64,000 nucleotides of DNA from an uncultured Clostridium sp. (GTDB lineage: Bacteria > Bacillota > Clostridia > Lachnospirales > Lachnospiraceae): positions 1 through 64,000 of the forward strand of contig CANPMS010000002.1 in the NCBI GenBank assembly GCA_947575275.1. Direction: 5' to 3'. Each line of letters begins with the position of its first letter. The stretch's first letter is position 1. Made by a program: the position numbers and the translations under genes. Shown here in pieces: positions 1-8,096 of this stretch. The notes below the pieces were generated by a model. The model saw only the letters and a program-made list of their open reading frames with translations. It made no database searches and was not told the DNA's origin.

Positions 1-154
1 ACTTTATTATAATGGATGGTGCATTATTGTGTCTACCTTTTTAGTATAGATCCAAGTATGCAATCGGTACAAATTCAGAGAAACATTTGGAGCGAATAAT
101 GAATTTGTAATTTTTTTATCAGATATATGAATTTAGTTGTGAAACAGATTCATG

Positions 155-213
155 CGTTTGTCATGTGATTATCACAATCAAAAATTGACGGAAAAAGCAT
201 TTTGTAGTATGAT
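155..213 (+). promoter_or_regulatory. Promoter with upstream palindrome for the first ABC operon
   Basis: A sigma-A type promoter is visible: TTGACG at 185-190, a 17-base spacer, then TATGAT at 208-213, about 57 bases before the first ATG. Just upstream, at 164-176, is the palindrome TGTGA-TTA-TCACA, a plausible operator for a Crp/Fnr- or Rex-like regulator, although its 3-base centre does not match the usual spacing of those families. Bases 1-154 are AT-rich and show nothing else I can support. Confidence 0.6.
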
Positions 214-269
214 AAAAAAAGTTCATGGTGTCCTGTGAAACTAAATGACGGAAAAGAGGGAGAATTGTT

Positions 270-1295
270 ATGAAAAAATTAATAAAACTGACTTCTGCTA
301 TGATGGCTGGAGTGATGGCGCTGTCCATGACCGGTTGTGCCACAAAGGGAAACACCCCGTCCTCCACAGAAGTATCGGAGCAGAACTCCGCCACAGTGGC
401 GGCAGGAGAGGCGGGGGAGACCTACACGGTAGGTATCTGTCAGCTGGTGCAGCATGACGCTCTTGATGCAGCCACACAGGGATTTAAGGATGCGTTGACC
501 CAGGCGCTGGGAGATAGAGTCGTTTTTGATGAGCAGAACGCTCAGGGTGATTCTAACACCTGTTCCACCATTATCAACGGTTTTGTGTCCAACAATGTGG
601 ATTTGATTCTGGCCAATGCCACTCCGGCGCTTCAGGCAGCTCAGGCAGGAACCGATACCATTCCGGTTCTGGGAACCTCCGTTACGGAATATGGCGTGGC
701 CCTGGGCATTGATGGCTTTACCGGAACGGTTGGCGGCAATATCTCCGGAACCTCTGACCTGGCTCCTCTGGATCAGCAGGCTTTAATGCTGCAGGAGCTG
801 TTTCCTGACGTTGAGAATATAGGTCTTCTGTATTGTTCTGCCGAGGCAAACTCTCAGTATCAGGTTGATACAGTCAAGGCGGCTTTGGAGGATTTGGGTT
901 ATACTTGCAAATATTACGCATTTTCCGATTCCAATGACTTATCTACAATTGTGACTAAGGCGGTTTCTGAGAGCGATGTGATTTACATTCCCACGGACAA
1001 TACGGCTGCAAGCAATACTGAGATTATCAATAATATCTGTCAGCCGTCAAATATCCCTGTAATTACAGGCGAAGAGGGTATTTGTAAGGGCTGTGGCGTT
1101 GCAACGTTGTCCATTGACTACTATGATCTTGGCGTTGGAACCGGAAATATGGCAGTAAAAATTCTGACCGGTGAATCTGATATCTCTGACATGCCGATTG
1201 AATACGCGCCGCAGTTTACCAAAAAGTACAATAAAGAGCTGTGTGACGCTCTGGGCATAACGGTTCCGTCCGACTATGTGGCGATTGAAGAGTAA
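270..1295 (+). CDS. ABC transporter substrate-binding lipoprotein (PF04392 type)
   Basis: 341 aa. It is a secreted lipoprotein with a basic N-terminus, a hydrophobic stretch and the lipobox MTGC around residues 20-23, followed by a Ser/Thr-rich linker to about residue 45. The rest reads as a two-lobed periplasmic-binding fold of the ABC transporter substrate-binding family that includes TrpX-like proteins. It should capture a small ligand outside the membrane and deliver it to the permease and ATPase that follow. The start has a GAGGGAGAA ribosome-binding site. The ligand cannot be read from sequence: relatives include tryptophan/tyrosine-type importers, but no T-box leader is present, so substrate is left open. 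Confidence 0.9.
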   Translation: MKKLIKLTSAMMAGVMALSMTGCATKGNTPSSTEVSEQNSATVAAGEAGETYTVGICQLVQHDALDAATQGFKDALTQALGDRVVFDEQNAQGDSNTCSTIINGFVSNNVDLILANATPALQAAQAGTDTIPVLGTSVTEYGVALGIDGFTGTVGGNISGTSDLAPLDQQALMLQELFPDVENIGLLYCSAEANSQYQVDTVKAALEDLGYTCKYYAFSDSNDLSTIVTKAVSESDVIYIPTDNTAASNTEIINNICQPSNIPVITGEEGICKGCGVATLSIDYYDLGVGTGNMAVKILTGESDISDMPIEYAPQFTKKYNKELCDALGITVPSDYVAIEE

Positions 1296-1327
1296 ATTTT
1301 AACAGAGGCGGCGCTCAGGCGCTGCAT

Positions 1328-1367
1328 GCAGTGGGACGACGGTTTTTTCGTCTCCTGCTGCCTTTTT
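1328..1367 (+). terminator. Terminator-like hairpin between binding protein and permease
   Basis: An imperfect stem (GCAG..GACGA pairing with TCGTC..CTGC) surrounds a T-rich loop and is followed by CTTTTTG. It lies in the 126-base gap after the lipoprotein gene. Such a hairpin would let the binding protein be made in excess over the membrane and ATPase parts, a common arrangement in ABC importer operons. The role is inferred. Confidence 0.4.
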
Positions 1368-1421
1368 GTGAAGCGGCTGCTGTTTACAAGCTGCTGAGAC
1401 TGGCTGAAGGAGAAAGGAAAT

Positions 1422-2327
1422 ATGATGAGTTTGATTAACGCCCTGCCGGGGGCAGTGGCGCAGGGGCTGATCTGGGGCATCATGGCGATTGGCGTCTATA
1501 TTACATTTCGCATTCTGGATATTGCAGACCTTACAGTGGATGGTTCTCTGGGAACCGGCGGAGCCGTGTGCATCATGCTGATGCTGTCGGGGCACAATGT
1601 CTGGGTTTCCATGGCGGCAGCGCTGGCAGCAGGTATGGCAGCTGGTCTTGTCACCGGCATTTTTCATACGTTTATGGGGATTCCGGCAATCCTGTCCGGT
1701 ATTCTTACACAGCTTGGGCTGTACTCAATTAATTTGAAAATAATGGGGAAGGCAAATCAGGCAATCAATGTGGATAAATTTGATTTACTGGTATCCCTTC
1801 GATTTATCCGCAATGTGCCTTTCTATAAAAATACAATTTTTGTGGTAGCAGTTGCAATCGTTTTTCTGATTGTGTTTCTTTACTGGTTTTTCGGGACGGA
1901 GCTGGGCTGCTCTCTGCGTGCCACCGGCTGCAACGATAAGATGGCGCGTGCGCAGGGAATCAATACGGATTTCAACCGTGTGCTGGGACTGATGCTCTCA
2001 AACGGTCTTGTGGCGCTCTCCGGCGCGCTGCTTTCCCAGTATCAGGGGTTTGCAGATATTAATATGGGACGAGGTGCGATTGTCATTGGTCTTGCGGCAG
2101 TTATTATCGGGGAGGCGATTTTCGGCAAAGTTTTCCACAACTTTGGCCTCTGTCTGCTGGGAGTGGCGCTTGGCTCGATTATCTACTATCTGGTGCTCCA
2201 GGTGGTAATCTGGCTGGGAATCGACACAGATCTGTTAAAGCTTCTGTCTGCAGTTGTGGTTGCAGTCTTTCTTGCGATTCCCAGCTGGCAGGGCAGATAT
2301 TTCTCTAAAATAGGAAAGAGGGGATGA
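1422..2327 (+). CDS. ABC transporter permease
   Basis: 301 aa integral membrane protein of the BPD_transp_2 / branched-chain type permease family, with about eight hydrophobic segments spread over the whole length. Near residues 175-185 is the conserved cytoplasmic region (RATGCNDKMARAQGI) of these permeases, which contacts the ATPase. It follows the lipoprotein gene and its stop overlaps the ATG of the ATPase gene by four bases (ATGA), so the two are translationally coupled. The ATG at 1422 has an AAGGAGAAAGG ribosome-binding site; a second ATG follows directly. Confidence 0.9.
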   Translation: MMSLINALPGAVAQGLIWGIMAIGVYITFRILDIADLTVDGSLGTGGAVCIMLMLSGHNVWVSMAAALAAGMAAGLVTGIFHTFMGIPAILSGILTQLGLYSINLKIMGKANQAINVDKFDLLVSLRFIRNVPFYKNTIFVVAVAIVFLIVFLYWFFGTELGCSLRATGCNDKMARAQGINTDFNRVLGLMLSNGLVALSGALLSQYQGFADINMGRGAIVIGLAAVIIGEAIFGKVFHNFGLCLLGVALGSIIYYLVLQVVIWLGIDTDLLKLLSAVVVAVFLAIPSWQGRYFSKIGKRG

Positions 2328-3130
2328 CGGTCATGCTGGAAATTAAGAATATTACCAAGACCTTTAATGCTGGAACAGTCAATGAAAAAAAGGCTTTAAA
2401 AGGTGTTACCGTTACTTTGCATGACGGGGATTTTGTTACGGTGATTGGAGGAAACGGCGCGGGAAAATCTACGCTTTTAAATGCCATTGCGGGGGTATGG
2501 TCAGTAGATTCCGGTCATATTGTGATTGATGGTAAGGATATTACGAGGCTTCCTGAATATAAGCGTGCGGCGTTTCTTGGGCGTGTGTTTCAGGATCCGA
2601 TGAACGGTACTGCGGCCACCATGGGGATTGAAGAGAATTTGGCTCTGGCGCTGAGACGTGGGACCAGCCGTACCCTTCGTCCGGGAATCAGGAACAGTGA
2701 GCGCAAGCTTTATAGCGATATGCTGAAAAAACTGGGACTGGGGCTGGAGGATCGGCTTACCTCAAAGGTGGGGCTGCTCTCGGGAGGGCAGAGGCAGGCG
2801 CTGACGCTCCTGATGTCTACACTCCAGAGACCTAAGCTGCTTTTATTGGATGAACATACGGCGGCGTTGGATCCCAAGACCGCCAAGAAAGTATTGGACT
2901 TGACTGCTGAGATGGTGGAAGAGCAGAAACTGACCACTCTTATGATTACCCATAATATGAAAGATGCGATCCAGATGGGAAATCGTCTGATTATGATGCA
3001 CGACGGCAATGTGATTTATGACGTAGCTGGAGAAACGAAAAAGAATTTGACTGTCGAGGATTTGCTTCACAAGTTTGAGGAGGCAAGTGGCGGGGCGTTT
3101 GCCAATGACAGAATGATGCTTGCAAATTAG
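2324..3130 (+). CDS. ABC transporter ATP-binding protein
   Basis: 268 aa cytoplasmic ATPase of the importer. The Walker A motif GGNGAGKST is near residue 43, the signature LLSGGQRQALTLLM near 147-160, and Walker B plus catalytic region LLLLDEHTAALDP near 167-179, with a switch histidine in ITHNMKDA. The aromatic/histidine substitution in DEHTAALDP (His after Glu) is typical of the ATPases that pair with PF04392-type binding proteins. A second in-frame ATG at 2333 (MLEIKN) is an alternative start. It is part of the 270-3801 gene run. Confidence 0.92.
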   Translation: MTVMLEIKNITKTFNAGTVNEKKALKGVTVTLHDGDFVTVIGGNGAGKSTLLNAIAGVWSVDSGHIVIDGKDITRLPEYKRAAFLGRVFQDPMNGTAATMGIEENLALALRRGTSRTLRPGIRNSERKLYSDMLKKLGLGLEDRLTSKVGLLSGGQRQALTLLMSTLQRPKLLLLDEHTAALDPKTAKKVLDLTAEMVEEQKLTTLMITHNMKDAIQMGNRLIMMHDGNVIYDVAGETKKNLTVEDLLHKFEEASGGAFANDRMMLAN

Positions 3131-3153
3131 CAGTTTCGGAAGGAGGCTTTCTT

Positions 3154-3801
3154 ATGGATAGAAGCAAACTGGTAATTACAATTGAGAGGGAGTATGGAAG
3201 CGGAGGACGTATTGTAGGGAAAAAATTGGCAAAAGAGTTGGGGGTTGCCTTCTATGATGATGAAATTCTTAGCATGACAGCGGAGAAAAGCGCTGTTGGG
3301 GAACAGTATTTCCGGCTGGCCGATGAGAAAGCGGGAAACAATCTGCTGCGTAGGATTGTAGGAGGTTTGCGTCACCCGGCTTCCTTAAATCACCCAAAGA
3401 CAGAGGGTGACGTGACTTCCACAGACAATCTGTTTCGCTTTCAGTCTGAGGTGATTAGAGAACTGGCACAGAGTGAATCCTGCGTGATTGTGGGGCGCTG
3501 TGCCGATTATGTGCTTGAGACGGCAGGAAAAGAAGACCTGATTAAGATTTTTGTCTATGCAGATTTATCTACCTGTATCCGAAGAACTCAGGAAATGGAC
3601 GGGATTACCGATACCAAGGAAGCGCTTGCAAAGCTCAGCAAAATTACGAAGCAGCGCAGAGAATACCACAAGTATTTTACCGGAAAAGAATGGGAAGATA
3701 TGCGGAACTACGATTTGCTTATTAACTCCAGCAAGCTGGAACTGGATCAGGTCGTGGAGCTGATTAAAAGATATATTTGTATGGCGGGATATACGGTATA
3801 G
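3154..3801 (+). CDS. Cytidylate kinase-like P-loop protein
   Basis: 215 aa. The N-terminus reads ITIEREYGSGGRIVGKK, the modified P-loop of the Cytidylate_kin2 (PF13189) family, followed by ELGVAFYDDEIL and, mid-protein, CVIVGRCADYVL, both hallmarks of that family. These proteins resemble cytidylate kinase (Cmk), but their real substrate is unsettled. The gene starts 23 bases after the ABC ATPase, with a GGAGG ribosome-binding site, and a terminator follows about 115 bases after its stop, so it is probably the last gene of the ABC operon. That suggests, without proving, that the kinase acts on the imported ligand or reports its level. Confidence 0.8.
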   Translation: MDRSKLVITIEREYGSGGRIVGKKLAKELGVAFYDDEILSMTAEKSAVGEQYFRLADEKAGNNLLRRIVGGLRHPASLNHPKTEGDVTSTDNLFRFQSEVIRELAQSESCVIVGRCADYVLETAGKEDLIKIFVYADLSTCIRRTQEMDGITDTKEALAKLSKITKQRREYHKYFTGKEWEDMRNYDLLINSSKLELDQVVELIKRYICMAGYTV

Positions 3802-3916
3802 CCGATGGCTGTGCCGTTTATTTGTATGATGGGCATGCCCGTGTTCTGTGGTGAGAGTCCACATAGGCGTAGCTACCGACGAACTTTATAGAAGGTAGCC
3901 AAAGAATAACGGTAGC
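3802..3916 (+). other. Row of hairpins downstream of the ABC/kinase operon
   Basis: The 353 bases between the kinase and the next gene hold no ORF on the plus strand. Visible structures are GGCATGCC (around 3832), TGTGG-loop-CCACA (near 3848-3864) and GCTACC-loop-GGTAGC (near 3873-3900), with a second copy of GGTAGCCA about 20 bases on. The run GGTGAGAGTCCACAT faintly recalls a group II intron fragment, but no intron domain V or reverse transcriptase is present. Function unknown. Confidence 0.3.
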
Positions 3917-3958
3917 CACCGCTAAAATTAAAAGAATTTTAGACCGGCGGATTTTTTG
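3917..3958 (+). terminator. Intrinsic terminator of the ABC/kinase operon
   Basis: CTAAAATT (3922-3929) pairs with AATTTTAG (3935-3942) around an AAAAG loop. The stem is extended by CCG/CGG pairs on either side of a small bulge, and the 3' side runs into ATTTTTTG. The position after the kinase gene fits the end of the 270-3801 operon. Confidence 0.6.
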
Positions 3959-3986
3959 AACTCTACGCTGACAAGTGTTAAAAATC

Positions 3987-4085
3987 TCATTCAAACGCCC
4001 TCCTTACCTTTACGAATATGAGCTGCGCTAAACCAAGAACGGTAAGCTCTGCGATTGCCGCACAGATATAGGTGGATTTGGTAAG
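3987..4085 (-). pseudogene. Possible membrane-protein C-terminal remnant
   Basis: On the reverse strand, about 33 codons end in a stop at 3987 and read as one hydrophobic helix followed by a basic tail (IFVKVRRAFE), like the last transmembrane segment of an ABC-type permease. No start codon with a ribosome-binding site and no upstream continuation is convincing, because the region further upstream is occupied by the plus-strand gene at 4155. I treat it as a possible decayed fragment, in line with the response-regulator remnant nearby. Confidence 0.22.
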
Positions 4086-4097
4086 CCCCCAAAACAT

Positions 4098-4126
4098 TTG
4101 AAAATGACATATTTCTATGATATAAT
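4098..4126 (+). promoter_or_regulatory. Promoter of the unknown membrane protein
   Basis: TTGAAA at 4098-4103, a 17-base spacer and a perfect TATAAT at 4121-4126, 28 bases before the ATG at 4155. An AAGGAGGAAG ribosome-binding site sits between. This supports the shorter start of the following gene, since the longer reading frame begins inside the -35 box. Confidence 0.75.
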
Positions 4127-4154
4127 ACAATCCATAATAAGGAGGAAGAGAAAA

Positions 4155-4721
4155 ATGGGTACCTATTATAAACACAAAAAAACAGAAACTATCAAAGTGC
4201 CATATTCTTTTCGCTGTGAACAGTGTATGAAGGACAGTGGGTCGCTGCAGGCAACAATTTACGGTATGCAGGCTGAAATGAACAGCAATTTTAAAAATCT
4301 GGACGACAAAAAGCAACAGAAATTAGAGGATATGGCTCACAAAAATCTCGTAAAAGCGGTAAAAGAGGCATACAAGGACGCTACTGAAAAGCAAATCTAT
4401 TCTAAAGCTTTTAAAGACGAATGCCCACACTGCAATCAACCCCAATCATGGGCGGTAAGCGGCATCAAAAAAGAGCGTTACAGCACACCAATCGCCTGCC
4501 TGATTGTCGGCGTCATCTTAGGTATAGGATGTTACTTCTCGCAAAACAATTTAGCCCTTGCCCTCGCTGCAGTAGGAATCTGTTTGATATTGGCAATTTG
4601 CAGTTTCATATTCAACAGCATAAAAATTGCCAATAAGCAGCGAAAGACCTCTGATTCGCTTCAGAAGAACCTGCCAGTCATTGAATGGAACGCTGTGCAG
4701 GACATTCTGAATGAACAATAA
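4155..4721 (+). CDS. Unknown membrane protein with Cys pairs
   Basis: 188 aa, not assigned to a named family. Residues 20-23 (CEQC) and near 95-98 (CPHC) form two CxxC knuckles that could bind one zinc or iron as a split ribbon. The middle is charged and helical, and residues of about 115-135 and 140-160 form two transmembrane segments, with a basic helix at the end. ATG 4155 is chosen over the frame opening at 4098 because a TATAAT promoter and AGGAGG site lie just ahead of it. It stands alone in a patch of decayed genes. Confidence 0.65.
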   Translation: MGTYYKHKKTETIKVPYSFRCEQCMKDSGSLQATIYGMQAEMNSNFKNLDDKKQQKLEDMAHKNLVKAVKEAYKDATEKQIYSKAFKDECPHCNQPQSWAVSGIKKERYSTPIACLIVGVILGIGCYFSQNNLALALAAVGICLILAICSFIFNSIKIANKQRKTSDSLQKNLPVIEWNAVQDILNEQ

Positions 4722-4744
4722 GTCTTGCTATTTGGTCTAGCCAG

Positions 4745-5004
4745 CAGACAAGAAAAAGAGGTATTCGTATGGATTATATGGTAAAACCGTTCTTGCCAAA
4801 AAGAACGGTGAGCATATTTCGCTTACGGCAAAAGAACACCACATCCTCGCTGCTTTATATCGGAACGCAGGGCGAATCGTCACGATTGACGCTCTGTGTG
4901 AAGCGGCTTGGGGCGATAATCCTTTGAATCCGTCCCAGCCTGTTTCTTTCATAACGATTAAGGAACTTGGCTGTTCGAAAGACAGCTTTTGGAAACATAT
5001 GTGA
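4745..5004 (+). pseudogene. Decayed OmpR-family response regulator
   Basis: Two pieces of a response regulator remain in different frames. In the frame of 4769 one reads MDYMVKPF, the end of a receiver domain (normally GADDYMVKPF with the conserved Lys-Pro). From 4801, shifted by two bases, the frame reads LTAKEHHILAALYRNAGRIV then TIDALCEAAWGDNP, the winged-helix DNA-binding domain of OmpR/PhoB regulators, and it ends at TGA 5002-5004 after a divergent tail. Most of the receiver domain and the linker are missing. No histidine kinase gene is nearby. It is a remnant of a lost two-component system. Confidence 0.75.
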
Positions 5005-5178
5005 CCGGGTTGGGATTAAAATTAAGGGTTTCAGGGATTTTCTCTGATAAGTTGCCTTTGTGGTATCACAAAAGCGATGCTTGCTGGTATATTGCATAAT
5101 GTTTCCGCTCTGTTCGTGTTTGAATAACCCGACAAGGGAAAAATCAGCGGATTTCTGCAAGTGAAAAATAAAAGAAGG

Positions 5179-5213
5179 TGTCCCTTCCAGTTGTGAAATG
5201 ACTGGAAGGGATA
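5179..5213 (-). terminator. Intrinsic terminator of the acidic lipoprotein gene
   Basis: TCCCTTCCAGT (5181-5191) and ACTGGAAGGGA (5201-5211) form a perfect 11-bp stem. On the reverse strand the hairpin is followed by CACCTTCTTTTATTTTT, a T-rich tract, so it ends transcripts of the gene at 5249-6091. The plus strand also has TTTTT after the stem, so it may work both ways. The rest of 5005-5248 shows no gene. Confidence 0.75.
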
Positions 5214-5248
5214 CTCTTTTTGCAAACAGAAGTACTACGTTCCTGTTT

Positions 5249-6091
5249 TTATTTTTTTGTGACTTTAACAGCCGGGATTTCTTTTGCGCCAATGGAACCT
5301 TCATATTGGATCTGGAGAACCTCACCGGTGGAGTACTGGCTGAAATCAATGTCGTTGGAGACAAAGGTGAAGAAATCCCCTATGCTGGATTCCAGGACAA
5401 TACTTTTGCCATTCTGACCCAGCTGCGCTACTTCACCGATAAATGCATTGATGTTCGCCTCATCTGTGCCATAGGAATCATCCATCACAATCTTCACAGC
5501 AAGAGGTTCGTCATCCAGGCTTCCAAGATAGGTGACGGTTGCATTCTTATCTACAGTGATGCCGTTCTTTGCAACCACATAAGCGTTAGAAGTAATGATA
5601 GGATATTCTACCCCTTCAACCTCCAGGGTAATTCCGTTCATGGTCGCGTCAACGATTTTTCCTTCTGCAGATGGGTCGGTGTTCCTGCCGATAACGGATT
5701 CTAAAACCTCAGCAACCATAGCTGGAATCGGGTGCTGGGAGGTTCCGGCAGGGAACGTAATATCCACCGTATCTCCTTCGGACAGAGGGAACTCTTTGAT
5801 AACCTCTGCTTTAGAAAGATCAAACTGGACTACATCATCAGTATCAAGATCCCTTACGGTGATAATATCACCGTCAATCTTAAGGATATGGGCGCTTGCG
5901 TATTCCTCTTCAATTTCTTCTTCCTCTGTTTCCTCAATCGTTGTCTCTGTGCTTGTCTCAATGGCTGTTTCTGTTGTTGCCTCTGTGTTGCTGGTCGCTG
6001 CCGGGGTTATTTCCTTCTTGGAACATGCCACGGTGGCGATGGAAAGAGCAGCAACTGCAGTTATTAATAATATTTTTCTCATAACTCTCAA
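5249..6091 (-). CDS. Acidic surface lipoprotein of unknown function
   Basis: 280 aa with a lipoprotein signal: basic start, hydrophobic core and lipobox ATVAC near residues 19-23. Residues of about 28-65 are a Thr/Glu-rich spacer (repeats of ATTET and EEEIEEE). The remaining 215 residues alternate short beta-like strands (HILKIDGDIITVRDLDT, VEGVEYPIITSN) and look like repeated beta units of a secreted domain; I do not recognise the family. The start is either TTG at 6091, four bases after AAAGGAG, or ATG at 6082, 13 bases after it. It is divergent from the NlpC/P60 gene. Confidence 0.7.
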   Translation of the reverse strand: MRVMRKILLITAVAALSIATVACSKKEITPAATSNTEATTETAIETSTETTIEETEEEEIEEEYASAHILKIDGDIITVRDLDTDDVVQFDLSKAEVIKEFPLSEGDTVDITFPAGTSQHPIPAMVAEVLESVIGRNTDPSAEGKIVDATMNGITLEVEGVEYPIITSNAYVVAKNGITVDKNATVTYLGSLDDEPLAVKIVMDDSYGTDEANINAFIGEVAQLGQNGKSIVLESSIGDFFTFVSNDIDFSQYSTGEVLQIQYEGSIGAKEIPAVKVTKK

Positions 6092-6411
6092 ATCGCTCCT
6101 TTGATATTTGTTTTTGAAAATACAGTTATGTTTAGCTTTATCTCTTAATTAACACATAAAAGAGTCTACTACAAAACTGTGGAAAACACCATAGATTTTC
6201 TGTTAATTTTTTGTGGATAAACTCGAATGGCCATTGCTGTGGTGACATATTTTTATTCTGCCCTGCGTGACAATTTATATGTGACCAAAATTTTAAATGG
6301 TGTGCGAAACTTTTTCGCAATATAAATTTAATATTTTTTTAACTTCTATGTATTAAAAAACAGATGGATTTATGATATACTAAAAAACAATGGTAATAAG
6401 GAGAAGCGGTT
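6092..6411. promoter_or_regulatory. Divergent intergenic region with palindrome and promoter
   Basis: 320 bases without a gene between divergent genes. A perfect palindrome TGCGAAA-CTT-TTTCGCA lies at 6303-6319, and a -10 box TATACT at 6376-6381 precedes the plus-strand gene by about 30 bases; its -35 (TTAAAA) is poor, so an activator may help. The reverse-strand gene has an AAAGGAG site at 6096-6102 and no clear promoter. Confidence 0.4.
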
Positions 6412-8031
6412 ATGGCTGATAAAAATAGAAATTATATAGAGATTTTAAACAGGGTAAGGCGAAAGCGGAGCAAGCGTTTCGATAGGAAATATGCAGTTGT
6501 GGGCAGTATGGCTGTGGCTGCGGTTATACTTTTGGCTGTGTTGGGAAAGAGCGCCGGCACAGGCGGCCGTCAGGGAGAACCTGCTGCGGTGACAGCCTCG
6601 GCAGAACAGCAAAATGAGCCGGAGACATCTCTTTCTGAGGAGGAGCTTGCCCAAAAGCAGGAAGCCGAGGAGCGTCAGGCAGTTGTGGATTCTTATCAAA
6701 ATCTTGGACTTGTACAGGTATCAGGCTATTTAAATGTGAGGGAGGCTCCTGGTACTGAGGCAAAGACTATCGGAAAGCTTCAGCCCAACAGTGTCTGTGA
6801 AATCCTGGAAACCAATGGGGAGTGGTATAAGATTTCCTCCGGCGGTATTGAGGGCTATATCAAAAACCAGTATGTAATAAGCGGCGATGAGGCGCGTCAG
6901 AAGGCGTTGGATTATGTGGAGCGGATGGCTGTTGTGAATACGGAAAAGCTGAATATCCGTCAGGAACCTGTTTTGAATCCGGCAAATGTGGTGGGACAGG
7001 CTCTGATTAACGAGCGCTATCCTGTACTGGAGGAACTGGACGGATGGGTACGAATTGAGGAAGGATATATATCTGCAGATCATGTAACTCTAAATCTGGC
7101 GCTAAACGAGGCCAGAAAGCTGGATTTGAGAGCTATGGTACTGAACTTTTATGAGAACCTGGTAATTTCCAAGGTAGACAATTACTTAAATATACGGAGT
7201 GAGCCCAGTACCGGAGACCAGGGGAATATTATAGGTAAACTGCCGGGAAAAGCGGCGGGAGAAATTCTGGAGACCCTGGATGGTTGGTATAAAATTAAAT
7301 CAGGCTCAATTACCGGCTATATTACTGCCGAGCCACAGTATGTGGCAGTTGGGCAGGAGGCAAGGGATATTGCCCTGGAGGCGGCAAATCTGATGGCCAT
7401 TGTCACTACGGATATGCTGAATGTTCGTTCGGAGCCAAATACTGACTGTAAAATCTGGACGCAGATTTCCAAGGAGGAGCGGTATCTGGTGCTTTCCCAG
7501 CTTGACGGCTGGGTGGAAATCGAGCTGGATTCCGGTGACAGCGGAGGTGAGGAAAATTCCGATAAGGCATATATCGCTACCCGTGATAATAACGTGGAGG
7601 TTCGGTATGCTTTGGCTGAGGCGATTAAGTTCTCACCCCTGGAGGAGCAGGCAAACCGTCAAACTTCCCTGAGAAATAAAGTGGTCAACTATGCGCTCCA
7701 GTTTGTGGGAGGACGTTATGTATGGGGCGGCACCAATCCCAATACCGGTGCGGATTGCTCTGGTTTTGTGCAGTATGTTTTGAGGAATGCGTCTGGGGTC
7801 AGCCTGCCGCGCACTTCCAGAGAGCAGTCGAAGGTTGGAAAATCAATCGATTCCGGCTCCATGCGGCCAGGGGACTTGATTTTTTACACCAACAGCAGCG
7901 GAACCGTTAATCATGTTGCCATGTATATCGGTAATGGGCAGGTGGTTCATGCAGCCAGCCGCAAGAGCGGTATCCGCATCTCCACATGGAATTATCGGAA
8001 GCCGAAGTATATACGAAATGTACTTGACTGA
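6412..8031 (+). CDS. SH3-domain NlpC/P60 cell-wall hydrolase
   Basis: 539 aa. A basic cytoplasmic N-terminus is followed by one membrane anchor (about residues 28-43) and a Glu/Gln-rich linker. Four bacterial SH3 domains follow (about 97-155, 170-225, 255-310, 330-395), each with the LNVR/LNIR-EP signature. The C-terminal NlpC/P60 domain (about 420-539) has the catalytic Cys449 in GADCSGFVQYV, His501 in NHVAMYIG and the VVHAA box. It should cut peptidoglycan stem peptides outside the membrane, with the SH3 domains holding it to the wall. AAGGAGAAGC is the ribosome-binding site. Confidence 0.93.
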   Translation: MADKNRNYIEILNRVRRKRSKRFDRKYAVVGSMAVAAVILLAVLGKSAGTGGRQGEPAAVTASAEQQNEPETSLSEEELAQKQEAEERQAVVDSYQNLGLVQVSGYLNVREAPGTEAKTIGKLQPNSVCEILETNGEWYKISSGGIEGYIKNQYVISGDEARQKALDYVERMAVVNTEKLNIRQEPVLNPANVVGQALINERYPVLEELDGWVRIEEGYISADHVTLNLALNEARKLDLRAMVLNFYENLVISKVDNYLNIRSEPSTGDQGNIIGKLPGKAAGEILETLDGWYKIKSGSITGYITAEPQYVAVGQEARDIALEAANLMAIVTTDMLNVRSEPNTDCKIWTQISKEERYLVLSQLDGWVEIELDSGDSGGEENSDKAYIATRDNNVEVRYALAEAIKFSPLEEQANRQTSLRNKVVNYALQFVGGRYVWGGTNPNTGADCSGFVQYVLRNASGVSLPRTSREQSKVGKSIDSGSMRPGDLIFYTNSSGTVNHVAMYIGNGQVVHAASRKSGIRISTWNYRKPKYIRNVLD

Positions 8032-8096
8032 TCCTCCGTGTTATTTTATTATGATAGACAGAAGATAATCGTAGTTATCATGATTGGGGAGGGGTT

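Noticed and set aside
3987-4316. 109-aa reverse-strand frame
   Set aside because: Most of it lies opposite the gene at 4155; only the last 33 codons look like a membrane segment, so I kept it as a possible remnant.
5198-6104. Long plus-strand frames (up to 169 aa) opposite the acidic lipoprotein
   Set aside because: They are shadows; the reverse-strand frame has a lipobox, a ribosome-binding site and a terminator.
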